A stretch of DNA of 64,000 nt from UBA2334 sp049653005 (GTDB lineage: Bacteria > Pseudomonadota > Gammaproteobacteria > Burkholderiales > Burkholderiaceae_C): NCBI GenBank assembly GCA_049653005.1, contig JBASFL010000091.1:1-64000 (forward strand), read 5' to 3'. The notes under the pieces are model-generated. The model had not been told where the DNA came from, ran no database searches, and was given only the letters and a program-made list of their open reading frames with translations. Numbering within the stretch: position 1 is the first letter of the stretch; every line of letters begins with the position of its first letter. Both the position numbers and the translations under genes were made by a program. This document shows, one piece after another, positions 16,279-23,869 of the stretch.

Positions 16279-18131
16279 TTCAGGCCCACGTACAGCGTGC
16301 GGCCTGCAGTGGCGTACCCAGTGACGGTTTGGTAAGCCTTGTCGGCCAGGTTGTCCACGCGGGCCAACACGCTCCAGCCAGGGGCCACGTCTTTGCTGAC
16401 CGCCAGGTTGACCACGGCGTAGCCACCCAGGCGCTGGGTGTTGGCGGCGTTGTTGAAACGCTCACCCGTCAGCAACCCCTCCGCGGCCAGGTTCCAGCCC
16501 TGCACCGTGGTTTCGGCCCCCAGTTTGGCAATGCGCTTGGCGCGGCGGGCCAGCAGTTTGCCGGTCACTTCGTCGGTGGGGTTTTGCAGGTCAAGCGAGG
16601 CGTTCAGCCCCACACGGGCCACGCGGGTGCCCCCGGCCAGCGTCACGCCGGTGTATTGGGCCTTGCCCGTGTTGCCGTAGCAGCCTGGGAAGCTGCCCAC
16701 GCCGTTCACACAAGTGCCGGGGCCTGACACGTAGGTGATGAGGTTGGTCACGCGGTTGCGGTAGGCCACCACCGACACCGAATCGGCCCCTGAGGCGTAC
16801 TTGGCCCCCAGCTCCAGGTTGGTGGCGCTTTCGGGCTTGAGGGTGGGCAGGCCGTAAATGCTGAAGCGCTGGTACAGCGTGGGCGCACGGAAGGCCGTGC
16901 CTGCCGACGCGGTCAGGCGCCACTGGGGCGTCAACGCAAACGCGTAGGCCGCGCTGCCGGTGGTGTGGCCACCGAACTCGCTGTCGTTGTCGCGGCGCAG
17001 GTTCAGCTGCAGGGTGTGTGGGCCTTGCTTCAGGCCATAGCCCAGCGCCACGGCGTCCTGGTGGCGGCGGTTGTCGATGGGGGTGGTGCTGGCGTTGGTC
17101 AGCCAATCCTCGCGGCGCTCCAGCGCAGCGGTCAGGGTGGCTCGGCCCAGCTTCCACTCGTTGTGGAACAAATAGGTGTTGAGGCGCGTGTCGGTGATGT
17201 AGGCCGAGGGCGTGGTTTCGTAGCGGTCACGGCCTTGTGTCAGCGTGACGCGGGTGCTGTGGGTATCGCTCCAGCGGGCGGTCCAGTTCAAACCCAGGGT
17301 GCTCAGGTCTTGCAGCGCATGGTCGTCTTTGGTGGAGGCAAACGCGTCGTATTGGGCGTTGCCCTCGGTGCCCAGCCAAGTGGCTTCCAAGTTGTGGTCG
17401 CGGTTGAGCTGGTAGCCCAGGCGGGCCGAGCTGGCCGAGCGGCGGTAACCGTCTTTGTCGGGGTTGGCGGCGGGTTGCGCGTTGAAGCCGGTGCTGCGTT
17501 CGCTGCCCAGCGCCAGTGCGTAATCCACCGCGCCCTGTGCACCGTGGATGCTGGCATCGAGCTTGCGGGTGCCATGGCTGCCCACCCCCACCGCCACGCT
17601 GGGGCGTGCGGGGCCAGCGCCTTGGCGAGTGAAAATTTGCACCACGCCGCCCATGGCGTCCGAGCCGTAAATGGCGGCAGCCGGGCCGCGCAGCACCTCA
17701 ATGCGCTCAATCTGCTCAAGTGGCAAAGCCTGCCAGGCGGGGCCACCGGTGCTTTGCGAGTCCACCCGCACACCGTCGATCAGCAACAACGTGTGGCGGG
17801 TTTCCGCACCGCGCACGTACAGGCTGGTGGTGGCCGCCGGGCCGCCGTTGCGGGTCAGCTCCACACCTGGCAAGCGGCTGAGCACGTCGGCCAGGCTGCT
17901 GGCGCCGCTGCGCTCGATCACCTCGCGGTCGAGCACGCTGACGTCGGAGACCACGTCGGTCAAGGGTTGGGCGGTGCGGGTGGCGGTGACCACCACAGGG
18001 GCCAGCTGGCGGTCTGCCTGGGCTTGAACCTGGGCCTGAGCGGCCCCATTCATGGCAAGCAAAGCGGTGGACAAAAGCGACAGGCGCAGGCCAATGGGTG
18101 CACGCACGGGCACGGAAATAAGGGAATGCAT
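16263..18131 (-). CDS. btuB: TonB-dependent vitamin B12 receptor BtuB
   Basis: An outer-membrane receptor of 622 residues. A signal peptide ends near AAQAQ. A TonB-box-like LAPVVVTATR follows, then the plug domain (DVLSRLPGVELTRNGG, IDGVRVDSQS, IERIEVLRGPAAAIYGSDAMGGVVQIFT) and a long beta barrel ending in an aromatic/basic motif. The ATG at 18131 was preferred to a TTG at 18140. It is the first gene after the cobalamin riboswitch, and its ribosome-binding region lies next to a strong hairpin at 18157-18176. It imports corrinoids across the outer membrane and is repressed when cobalamin is plentiful. Confidence 0.93.
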   Translation of the reverse strand: MHSLISVPVRAPIGLRLSLLSTALLAMNGAAQAQVQAQADRQLAPVVVTATRTAQPLTDVVSDVSVLDREVIERSGASSLADVLSRLPGVELTRNGGPAATTSLYVRGAETRHTLLLIDGVRVDSQSTGGPAWQALPLEQIERIEVLRGPAAAIYGSDAMGGVVQIFTRQGAGPARPSVAVGVGSHGTRKLDASIHGAQGAVDYALALGSERSTGFNAQPAANPDKDGYRRSASSARLGYQLNRDHNLEATWLGTEGNAQYDAFASTKDDHALQDLSTLGLNWTARWSDTHSTRVTLTQGRDRYETTPSAYITDTRLNTYLFHNEWKLGRATLTAALERREDWLTNASTTPIDNRRHQDAVALGYGLKQGPHTLQLNLRRDNDSEFGGHTTGSAAYAFALTPQWRLTASAGTAFRAPTLYQRFSIYGLPTLKPESATNLELGAKYASGADSVSVVAYRNRVTNLITYVSGPGTCVNGVGSFPGCYGNTGKAQYTGVTLAGGTRVARVGLNASLDLQNPTDEVTGKLLARRAKRIAKLGAETTVQGWNLAAEGLLTGERFNNAANTQRLGGYAVVNLAVSKDVAPGWSVLARVDNLADKAYQTVTGYATAGRTLYVGLKWAGR

Positions 18132-18156
18132 GAAAAACAACCAAGCTGTGTGTCCT

Positions 18157-18176
18157 CACCGGCTTCCCCGCCGGTG
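18157..18176 (-). promoter_or_regulatory. Hairpin overlapping the btuB ribosome-binding region
   Basis: A perfect 7-bp stem, CACCGGC and GCCGGTG with a GGGGAA loop, read on the minus strand. Its 3' arm runs into GGTGAGG, the best Shine-Dalgarno-like sequence before btuB. It sits just downstream of the riboswitch aptamer and is a candidate for the translational expression platform. No run of T follows directly, so termination is less likely. Confidence 0.55.
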
Positions 18177-18199
18177 CTTGGACGTGACAGCAAGCCCAC

Positions 18200-18462
18200 C
18201 GAAGCGGGTTTGCCACTGTGTTGGCCGGTATCCGGGCTGGTGGAGCAACCTTCAAAGCCTTCCCAGAGAGCGGTGCCTTGCGGCACCACCCCTCCAGTGG
18301 CGGGAATTGAAAGCGGGAGCGGTGCTCAGTGCTGAGCGGCCGTTCCGTCCACTTACCGTTGCGGGGGCAGCGCTGGTTAGGTGTGGGCCTCTGTTGACCG
18401 ACACCCCCCAGCTTCCCGTTGAACTGCCCCGCGTGAACCGCGTGGCGAGCACCAACGGCGTG
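18200..18462 (-). ncRNA. Cobalamin riboswitch upstream of btuB
   Basis: Read on the minus strand, the conserved AdoCbl-riboswitch parts occur in order: TTCAACGGGAAGC, then GCTGCCCCCGCAACGGTAAG, then CCACTGGAGGGG, TCTGGGAAGG, and finally the B12 box CAGCCCGGATACCGGCC at 18223-18239. The leader also contains the expected long peripheral helices. It should reduce expression of btuB and the following overlapping genes when adenosylcobalamin is bound. A TACAAT -10 candidate lies at 18464-18469, though no convincing -35 is seen. Confidence 0.93.
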
Positions 18463-18520
18463 CATTGTAGTGAAGACCGCCCGACAAAGGCTTACGCGGC
18501 GGACCTACAATCCGGCGGCC

Positions 18521-18757
18521 ATGGCAGACCACAACGACATCGCCCAAATCGCCAGCCGCGTGGACCGGCTGCTGCTGCGCCACGGGGAATTGCAGCGCTC
18601 CCATGAACTGCTGGAGGCCCAGGTCGCCGCGCTCACCGCCGAGCGGGACTTGCTGCGCTCGCGCTTGTCGGCGGCGCGTTCGCGCATCGATGCGCTGTTG
18701 GATCGCCTGCCCGACGCCAGCACAGCCCCCACACCCCAGACACCCGGCACGCCATGA
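18521..18757 (+). CDS. Small coiled-coil protein upstream of zapA
   Basis: A 78-residue protein that is almost wholly helical: RVDRLLLRHGELQRSHELLEA and LTAERDLLRSRLSAARSRID form heptad-like repeats, followed by a Pro/Thr-rich tail. Its stop overlaps the zapA start as ATGA. Small coiled-coil genes in this position in betaproteobacteria are annotated as TIGR02449 or ZapB-like, so a cell-division role is plausible but not shown. A TACAAT lies only 10 nt before the ATG, so the transcript may be nearly leaderless. An upstream GTG at 18470 is an unlikely start. Confidence 0.75.
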   Translation: MADHNDIAQIASRVDRLLLRHGELQRSHELLEAQVAALTAERDLLRSRLSAARSRIDALLDRLPDASTAPTPQTPGTP

Positions 18758-19074
18758 AACAACTCGACGTCGAAATCATGGGCCAGCGCTACCTGCTCAG
18801 CTGCCCCGAAGGCGGCGAAGTGGCGCTGCTGAAAGCCGTGGAGCGTGTGGACGTGGCCATGTGCAAAATTCGCGACGCTGGCAAGGTCAAAGCCCGCGAC
18901 CGCATTGCGGTATTGGCGTCGCTGAACCTGGCGTTTGAGCTGTCTGAAGCGCTGGCCCAGCCAGCCGTGGTGGTGCCCGCAGCGATGCCTGTCACGCCCA
19001 GCGCCGATGCCGACGTGGGGCAGCTGCTGCAACGGCTGGACCAGGCGCTGATGAACGACAACCACCTGATCTGA
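18754..19074 (+). CDS. zapA: Cell division protein ZapA
   Basis: A 106-residue FtsZ-ring-associated protein. The N-terminal ZapA fold is visible as LDVEIMGQRYLLSCPEGGEVALLKAVERVD followed by KARDRIAVLASLNLAFEL. The C-terminal part forms the dimerising helix. It stabilises FtsZ filaments at midcell. The gene is coupled to the preceding coiled-coil gene and followed by 6S RNA, a gene order conserved in many proteobacteria. Confidence 0.95.
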   Translation: MKQLDVEIMGQRYLLSCPEGGEVALLKAVERVDVAMCKIRDAGKVKARDRIAVLASLNLAFELSEALAQPAVVVPAAMPVTPSADADVGQLLQRLDQALMNDNHLI

Positions 19075-19115
19075 CGCCCCTTCATCACCCGGTGTTTGGG
19101 CGCTTACAATGCGGG

Positions 19116-19288
19116 CGTCTGCAGGGCCCGCTGGGTTTTTATGTCCTTGAACCAATGCTCCCTGAGCAGGGCTTGGAACATCGTCTGTCTGGTGTGATCA
19201 TCTCGCGTCAGATGAACCCGAAGTCAGTCTGACCTCGCCCACCTGAACCCCGGTTCAGGCCTGCGATCCGGCGCATGCCCTGCAGACA
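19116..19288 (+). ncRNA. ssrS: 6S RNA
   Basis: An approximately 172-nt RNA gene. The ends form a perfect closing stem, GTCTGCAGGGC at 19117-19127 with GCCCTGCAGAC at 19277-19287. Internal parts such as GTCCTTGAACC, CTCCCTGAGC and CACCTGAACCCCGGTTCAGG match the long, bulged 6S fold that mimics an open promoter and binds sigma-70 RNA polymerase. A TACAAT -10 at 19105-19110 places the transcription start at the base of the stem. The position right after zapA supports the call. Confidence 0.88.
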
Positions 19289-19327
19289 CCCTCCCCTCTT
19301 TCTCCTCACTCCCCCGTTGGTGTTGCC

Positions 19328-20146
19328 ATGCTGCTTGAACCGCTGTTGATCGTCGAGCTGGTGGTACTGGGCCTGTGCACCGGTTTTCTGGCCGGGCTGC
19401 TGGGCATTGGCGGGGGCATGCTGATGGTGCCGTTCATCACGCTCATCATGTCGGCGCGGGGCGTGTCGCCCGACCTGGCCGTGAAAATGGCCATTGCCAC
19501 CTCCATGGCCACCATCGTGTTCACGTCCATCTCCAGCGTTCGGGCGCACCACAAACGCGGCGCGGTGCGCTGGGACATTGTGTTCAAACTCAGCCCTGGC
19601 ATCGTGCTGGGCTCGGCCTTGGCCAGCCTGGGGGTGTTTGCGTTGCTCAAAGGCGCTTGGTTGGCTTTGTTTTTCGCGGGTTTTGTGGGGTTTTCGGCCA
19701 CACAAATGCTGCTGAACAAAAAACCCGCCCCCAGCCGCACCCTGCCCGGCGTGGCAGGCCAAGTGGGCGCGGGGGGCGTCATTGGCTTTCTGTCGGGGCT
19801 TGTGGGGGCAGGTGGGGGTTTTGTGAGCGTGCCGTTCATGACCTGGTGCAACGTCACCATGCACAACGCCGTGGCCACCAGTGCGGCGCTGGGCTTTCCG
19901 ATTGCGCTGGCCAACACCGTGGGCTACGTGGTGGCCGGCCAGGACCTGCCGGGCTTGCCCGCCGGGGCCGTGGGCTACGTGTTTGGCCCGGCCCTGCTGG
20001 TGATTGCCTCGGCCAGCGTGCTGATGGCACCGCTGGGTGTGAAGGCTGCGCACGCACTGCCGGTGGCCCAGTTGAAGCGGGTGTTTGCCGGGGTGTTGTA
20101 CCTGCTGGCAGGCTACATGCTGTACCGGGGCGTCACGGCGCTGTAA
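19328..20146 (+). CDS. TSUP (TauE/SafE) family membrane permease
   Basis: A 272-residue integral membrane protein with seven to eight hydrophobic helices. Two inverted-repeat halves each contain the family glycine-rich motif: FLAGLLGIGGGMLMVPFITL near residue 20 and GFLSGLVGAGGGFVSVPFMT near residue 155. TSUP proteins export sulfite, sulfonates or other small anions; the substrate here cannot be told. It appears to be a single-gene unit between 6S RNA and convergent rraA. Confidence 0.9.
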   Translation: MLLEPLLIVELVVLGLCTGFLAGLLGIGGGMLMVPFITLIMSARGVSPDLAVKMAIATSMATIVFTSISSVRAHHKRGAVRWDIVFKLSPGIVLGSALASLGVFALLKGAWLALFFAGFVGFSATQMLLNKKPAPSRTLPGVAGQVGAGGVIGFLSGLVGAGGGFVSVPFMTWCNVTMHNAVATSAALGFPIALANTVGYVVAGQDLPGLPAGAVGYVFGPALLVIASASVLMAPLGVKAAHALPVAQLKRVFAGVLYLLAGYMLYRGVTAL

Positions 20147-20158
20147 ACCCTCAGCGAC

Positions 20159-20674
20159 TCAGCCCAGCAGGTTGCGGTCGGCCACCACAATGCCGTCTTC
20201 GTCGGCATAAAGCCAATCGCCTGGGCGCACCCACACGCCCTGAATCAGCACCGGCACGTTGGACTCGCCTGGAGCCTTGCGCTCGGTCGACAGGGGCATG
20301 GAGGCCAACGCTCGAATGCCGGTGGCGCACACGGCCAGCTCGGCCACATCGCGCACACAACCGTCCACCACCACGCCGGCCCAGCCGTTGCGGGCCGCGG
20401 CAGCGCCCAGGTTGCCGCCCAGCAAGGCGCGGCGCAGCGACGCGCCACCGTCCACCACCAACACGCGGTTGCGGCCCTCGCTGTCAACGGCGGCTTTCAC
20501 GGGGGTGTTGTCTTCGAAACATTTGACCGTGACCACTGGGCCGCAAAAACGCGTCAGGGCCCCGAAATCACGGAACACAGGGGGCAACACACGGAAGGCG
20601 CCCGAGGTGTCGGTTTTGTGGGCATCGCACAGGTCACAGGTGGCAAACGCGGGGTGAACAGAGGGTGTGGTCAT
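20159..20674 (-). CDS. rraA: RraA family protein (RNase E regulator / HMG aldolase-like)
   Basis: A 171-residue RraA-fold protein: ATCDLCDAHKTD at the start, GGNLGAAAARNGWAGVVVDGCVRDV in the middle and GDWLYADEDGIVVADRNLL at the end. In Escherichia coli RraA inhibits RNase E, while related proteins are metal-dependent 4-hydroxy-4-methyl-2-oxoglutarate aldolases; the GCVRD and preceding Gly-Asn-Leu motifs are shared by both. The role here is left open. It is convergent with the TSUP permease gene. Confidence 0.9.
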   Translation of the reverse strand: MTTPSVHPAFATCDLCDAHKTDTSGAFRVLPPVFRDFGALTRFCGPVVTVKCFEDNTPVKAAVDSEGRNRVLVVDGGASLRRALLGGNLGAAAARNGWAGVVVDGCVRDVAELAVCATGIRALASMPLSTERKAPGESNVPVLIQGVWVRPGDWLYADEDGIVVADRNLLG

Positions 20675-20948
20675 GGGGGTTTCGGCACAGATTCACAGGG
20701 GAAAACCGGCGGCAAAACAGCCACCGGGCGCACCAGAAGCATACAAAAGGCCAGCGGTAGGCCGGGGAGTGTTGTTTTCACAGACAAACACCCCCAAAAC
20801 GAAGGGGGAAAAACACGCAGACAGTGGCTTGTGCGCTTGGAAAGCGGGGTTAACTCCATTAGCATGCCCGCAGCCAGTGCAAATGCCCGATCAACCCAGG
20901 CCGTTGTTCACTGGTTTCAATACCAACGTCCAACGAGGAAACAACACC

Positions 20949-21401
20949 ATGGCAACTGCAAAGAAGGCCCCCGCAAAGGCCGCCGCTCCCGCGAAGAAAG
21001 CAGCAGCACCCGCTGCTGCTGCACCGGCCAAGAAAGCCGCAGCACCCGCCGCCAAAAAAGCCGCAGCCCCTGCGGTGAAAAAAGCAGCGGCACCTGCAGC
21101 CACCAAAGCCGCACCCGCGAAGAAAGCAGCTGCAGCACCCGCAGCCGCCAAGCGCACGCCCAACGCCGCCTTCATGAAGCCCATGACCCCCAGCGCCAAG
21201 CTGGCCGCCATCATCGGCAAGGACGCCATGCCCCGCACCGAAGTCACCAAAAAGGTGTGGGAATACATCAAAAAGCACAAGCTGCAAGACGATGCCAACA
21301 AGCGCATGATCAACGCCGATGCCAAGCTGAAAGAAATTTTCGGCAAGCCCCAAGCGTCCATGTTCGAAATGACCAAGATGATCAGCACCCACCTCAAGTG
21401 A
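20949..21401 (+). CDS. SWIB/MDM2-domain protein with Lys/Ala-rich N-terminal tail
   Basis: A 150-residue protein. Residues 1-75 are a histone-H1-like tail of repeated AAPAKKAAA units. Residues 80-150 form a SWIB domain (FMKPMTPSAKLAAIIGKDAMPRTEVTKKVWEYIKKHKLQD, then LKEIFGKPQASMFEMTKMI). The tail should bind DNA non-specifically, while SWIB domains mediate protein contacts. Such proteins are common in Burkholderiales and chlamydiae, with likely nucleoid functions. The ATG at 20949 is preceded by an AACGAGGAAACA ribosome-binding site. Upstream in-frame codons give an unlikely extension. A strong terminator follows. Confidence 0.9.
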   Translation: MATAKKAPAKAAAPAKKAAAPAAAAPAKKAAAPAAKKAAAPAVKKAAAPAATKAAPAKKAAAAPAAAKRTPNAAFMKPMTPSAKLAAIIGKDAMPRTEVTKKVWEYIKKHKLQDDANKRMINADAKLKEIFGKPQASMFEMTKMISTHLK

Positions 21402-21441
21402 GGTGGTTTGCGGCGCCAGGCACCCCAGCAGCGCCCCACAC

Positions 21442-21470
21442 AAAAAAGGACCGCACAGCGGTCCTTTTTT
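21442..21470. terminator. Rho-independent terminator after the SWIB gene
   Basis: A symmetrical hairpin with AAAAAAGGACCGC and GCGGTCCTTTTTT arms around a short loop. Runs of A and T on both sides allow termination from either direction, but only the plus-strand SWIB gene ends immediately upstream. Confidence 0.9.
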
Positions 21471-21480
21471 TATGCCTTTT

Positions 21481-21520
21481 TGGCCTCCAGCGCTTGTCTG
21501 TATTGCCTTTTCAGCTATTT
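21481..21520 (-). repeat. AAGCGCTGG repeat, copy b
   Basis: Read on the minus strand it contains ATAGCTGAAAAGG, CAATACAGAC and AAGCGCTGGAGGCC. It begins immediately after the TAA stop of the thiamine-diphosphate enzyme gene. It closely matches copy c at 25597. Confidence 0.75.
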
Positions 21521-23255
21521 ATTTTTCAACTTTTTGCAGGGCCTGCTGGGTGATGGCCGACAGGGTGCCACGGGTGGTGATGACCTCGGGGCTGAGCGTG
21601 ACCTCGATCACCGTACCGGTGGGCGCGGCCAGGGCCCGCCGCAGTGCGGGCTCGAACTCGGCCGTGTGGGTGATGCGCTCGGCCGCGTAACCGTAGGCCT
21701 TGGCCAGTGCGCAAAAGTCGGGGTTGGCCAAGTGTGAGCCGCTGACGCGCTGGGGGTATTCGCGCTCCTGGTGCATGCGGATGGTGCCGTAGGTGCCGTT
21801 GTTGAGCAGCAGCACAATGGTTTTGGCCCCGTGCTGGGCGGCGGTGGCCAGCTCTTGGCCGTTCATCAGAAAGTCGCCATCGCCCGCGATGGTGAACACC
21901 ACGCGGCCCGGTTGGGTAATGGCCGCGCCCACCCCCGCGGGCACGCCATAGCCCATGGCCCCGTTGGTGGGCGCGAGTTGGGTTTTGTGCCCCTTGGCCA
22001 GCCCGTGGCAGGGGTAGAACCGGTGCAGCCAGCTGGCAAAGTTGCCCGCGCCGTTGGTCAGCACCGCGTCGGCGGGCAGGTGCTGGCGCAACACGCCCAT
22101 CACCTGGGGCATGTCGATGGTGCCCGGCAGGGTGATGCCGAAGTTGGCCACGTCGATGTTGGCGCGGTAGTCGGCGTTGGCGGCCTGGGCCCAGCCTTCC
22201 CAGGGCACGGACACGGGGGCGGTCAGCACCTCCAAGCTGCGGGCGGCGGCGTTCATGGTGGCGCAAATGGCGAGGTCGGCCTGGTACACGCGGTTGAGTT
22301 CTTCGGCACTGGCGTGGATATGCACCAGGGTCTGCGCCGCCTTGGGCGCCTGGATGAGGGTGTAGCCGCCCGTGGTGGCCTCGCCCAGGCGTGGGCCGAT
22401 GACCAGCAGCAGGTCGGCCTCGCGCACACGCTGCGCGAGTTTGGGGTTGATACCCAGCCCCACGTCGCCCGCGTACAGCGGGTGGTGGTTGTCAAAGGTG
22501 TCCTGAAAGCGGAAGGTGTTGGCCACCGGCAGCTTCCAATTTTCGGCAAAGCGTTGCAGGGCCTGGGCGGCCTGGGGCGTCCAGCCGCCGCCACCGGCCA
22601 GCACCAGCGGGCGCTGGGCTTGCAGCAGCAGCGTGCGCAGCTGGCGCAGGCTGCCGGGGTCGCTCCAGGCCTGCACGGGCTCCACGCGGCGCAGGGGCTG
22701 GGCGGTGACCGTGTGGGTCAACATGTCTTCGGGCAGCACCAGCACCACGGGGCCCGGGCGGCCGTTCAGGGCGGTGGCAAAAGCGCGGGCGATGTATTCG
22801 GGGATGCGCTGGGCGTCGTCGATGCGCTCCACCCGTTTGGCCAGGGGGCCAAAGAAGCTGAAAAAGTCCACCTCCTGGAAGGCCTCACGGTCGCGGCAGT
22901 CGCTGGCCACGTCGCCCACCAGCAGCACCATGGGCGTGGAGTCTTGGAACGCCGTGTGCACGCCAATGCTGGCGTTGGTGGCCCCTGGCCCGCGGGTGAC
23001 CAGGCACACGCCCGGGCGGCCGGTGAGTTTGCCGTGGGCCTCGGCCATGAAGGCCGCCCCACCCTCCTGGCGGTTGATGACGAACTGGATGCGGTCGGCG
23101 TGGCGGTGAAAACCGTCGAGCACGGCCAGGTAACTTTCACCGGGCACGCCGAAAGCGTGGGTCACGCCCTGCTCGATCAGGCACTGCACCAGCAGGTGGC
23201 CGGCGAGTTGGGGGGCATCGATGAGGGGCTTTGAAGGGGTGGCGGCAGAGGTCAT
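21519..23255 (-). CDS. Thiamine-diphosphate-binding enzyme, acetolactate synthase-like
   Basis: A 578-residue three-domain ThDP enzyme. The catalytic Glu is in FGVPGESYLAVLDGF, followed by INRQEGGAAFMAEAHGKLTG and TRGPGATNASIGVHTA. The cofactor motif GDGDFLMNGQEL...NNGTYG is near residue 455. No regulatory subunit gene is nearby, and the context is an aromatic or acyl-CoA catabolic array, so it is more likely a decarboxylase, lyase or 2-hydroxyacyl-CoA lyase-like enzyme than a biosynthetic IlvB. ATG choices at 23264 and 23255 both follow the marR stop; the latter is used. The substrate is unknown. Confidence 0.8.
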   Translation of the reverse strand: MTSAATPSKPLIDAPQLAGHLLVQCLIEQGVTHAFGVPGESYLAVLDGFHRHADRIQFVINRQEGGAAFMAEAHGKLTGRPGVCLVTRGPGATNASIGVHTAFQDSTPMVLLVGDVASDCRDREAFQEVDFFSFFGPLAKRVERIDDAQRIPEYIARAFATALNGRPGPVVLVLPEDMLTHTVTAQPLRRVEPVQAWSDPGSLRQLRTLLLQAQRPLVLAGGGGWTPQAAQALQRFAENWKLPVANTFRFQDTFDNHHPLYAGDVGLGINPKLAQRVREADLLLVIGPRLGEATTGGYTLIQAPKAAQTLVHIHASAEELNRVYQADLAICATMNAAARSLEVLTAPVSVPWEGWAQAANADYRANIDVANFGITLPGTIDMPQVMGVLRQHLPADAVLTNGAGNFASWLHRFYPCHGLAKGHKTQLAPTNGAMGYGVPAGVGAAITQPGRVVFTIAGDGDFLMNGQELATAAQHGAKTIVLLLNNGTYGTIRMHQEREYPQRVSGSHLANPDFCALAKAYGYAAERITHTAEFEPALRRALAAPTGTVIEVTLSPEVITTRGTLSAITQQALQKVEK

Positions 23256-23271
23256 GCCGCCCATTGTGCCG

Positions 23272-23829
23272 TCAGGCTTGGGGGGTTTTGCGGCTGCGGG
23301 TCTTGGAGGTGACGGCCTTGGGGCCGGGGGCATACACCAGCTTGAGCAGGCGGCGCAGGGTGCTGCGCTGCGCGTCGGTCAGCGCTGCGGTGGCTTCAAT
23401 TTCGAGGTGGAACGCCGTGTCTTCGGCCTCGGCCATCAAGGCCTCGCCCTGGGGGGTGAGGTAGAGGGCGATGGCGCGGCCGTCGTGTGGGTGGGGGCGT
23501 TTTTCCAGCAACTGGCGCTGCTCAAACTGCTGCACCACCACCACCAGGTTGGGCGGCAACAGCCCCAGGCTGGCGCACAACACGCGGGAGGTGATGCCGG
23601 GGTTGTGCCGGATGAGCGACAGCACCGAAAAATCAACCGGCCCCACGCCGTACACCGCCATGCGCTCGACAAACAGCGAAATGACCGTGAGCGCCGTGCG
23701 CCGCGCGTTGTAGCCGATCAGGCTTTCCAGGTAGGCCGTGTTCACCGGCGCAACGCCGTCGTTGTCGGTGGGCGACGGGGCCGCGCAATCGTCGGGGGCT
23801 GGGGTGGGTGTTTTGCGGGGGCGGGCCAT
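23272..23829 (-). CDS. MarR family transcriptional regulator
   Basis: A 185-residue winged-helix regulator: VDFSVLSLIRHNPGITSRVLCASLGLLPPNLVVVVQQFEQRQLLEKR is the helix-turn-helix region, and HDGRAIALYLTPQGEALMAEAE is the wing and following helix. The ATG at 23829 was chosen; a longer frame upstream would overlap the acyl-CoA dehydrogenase gene and is Pro-rich shadow sequence. MarR proteins in hydroxycinnamate clusters (such as CouR and FerC) respond to the aryl-CoA thioester. The inverted repeat at 35824-35842 is a plausible target. Assignment of ligand is by context only. Confidence 0.85.
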   Translation of the reverse strand: MARPRKTPTPAPDDCAAPSPTDNDGVAPVNTAYLESLIGYNARRTALTVISLFVERMAVYGVGPVDFSVLSLIRHNPGITSRVLCASLGLLPPNLVVVVQQFEQRQLLEKRPHPHDGRAIALYLTPQGEALMAEAEDTAFHLEIEATAALTDAQRSTLRRLLKLVYAPGPKAVTSKTRSRKTPQA

Positions 23830-23869
23830 GGTGCTTGTACAGGTGCGGACGCGGCGGAAAACCGCGAGC

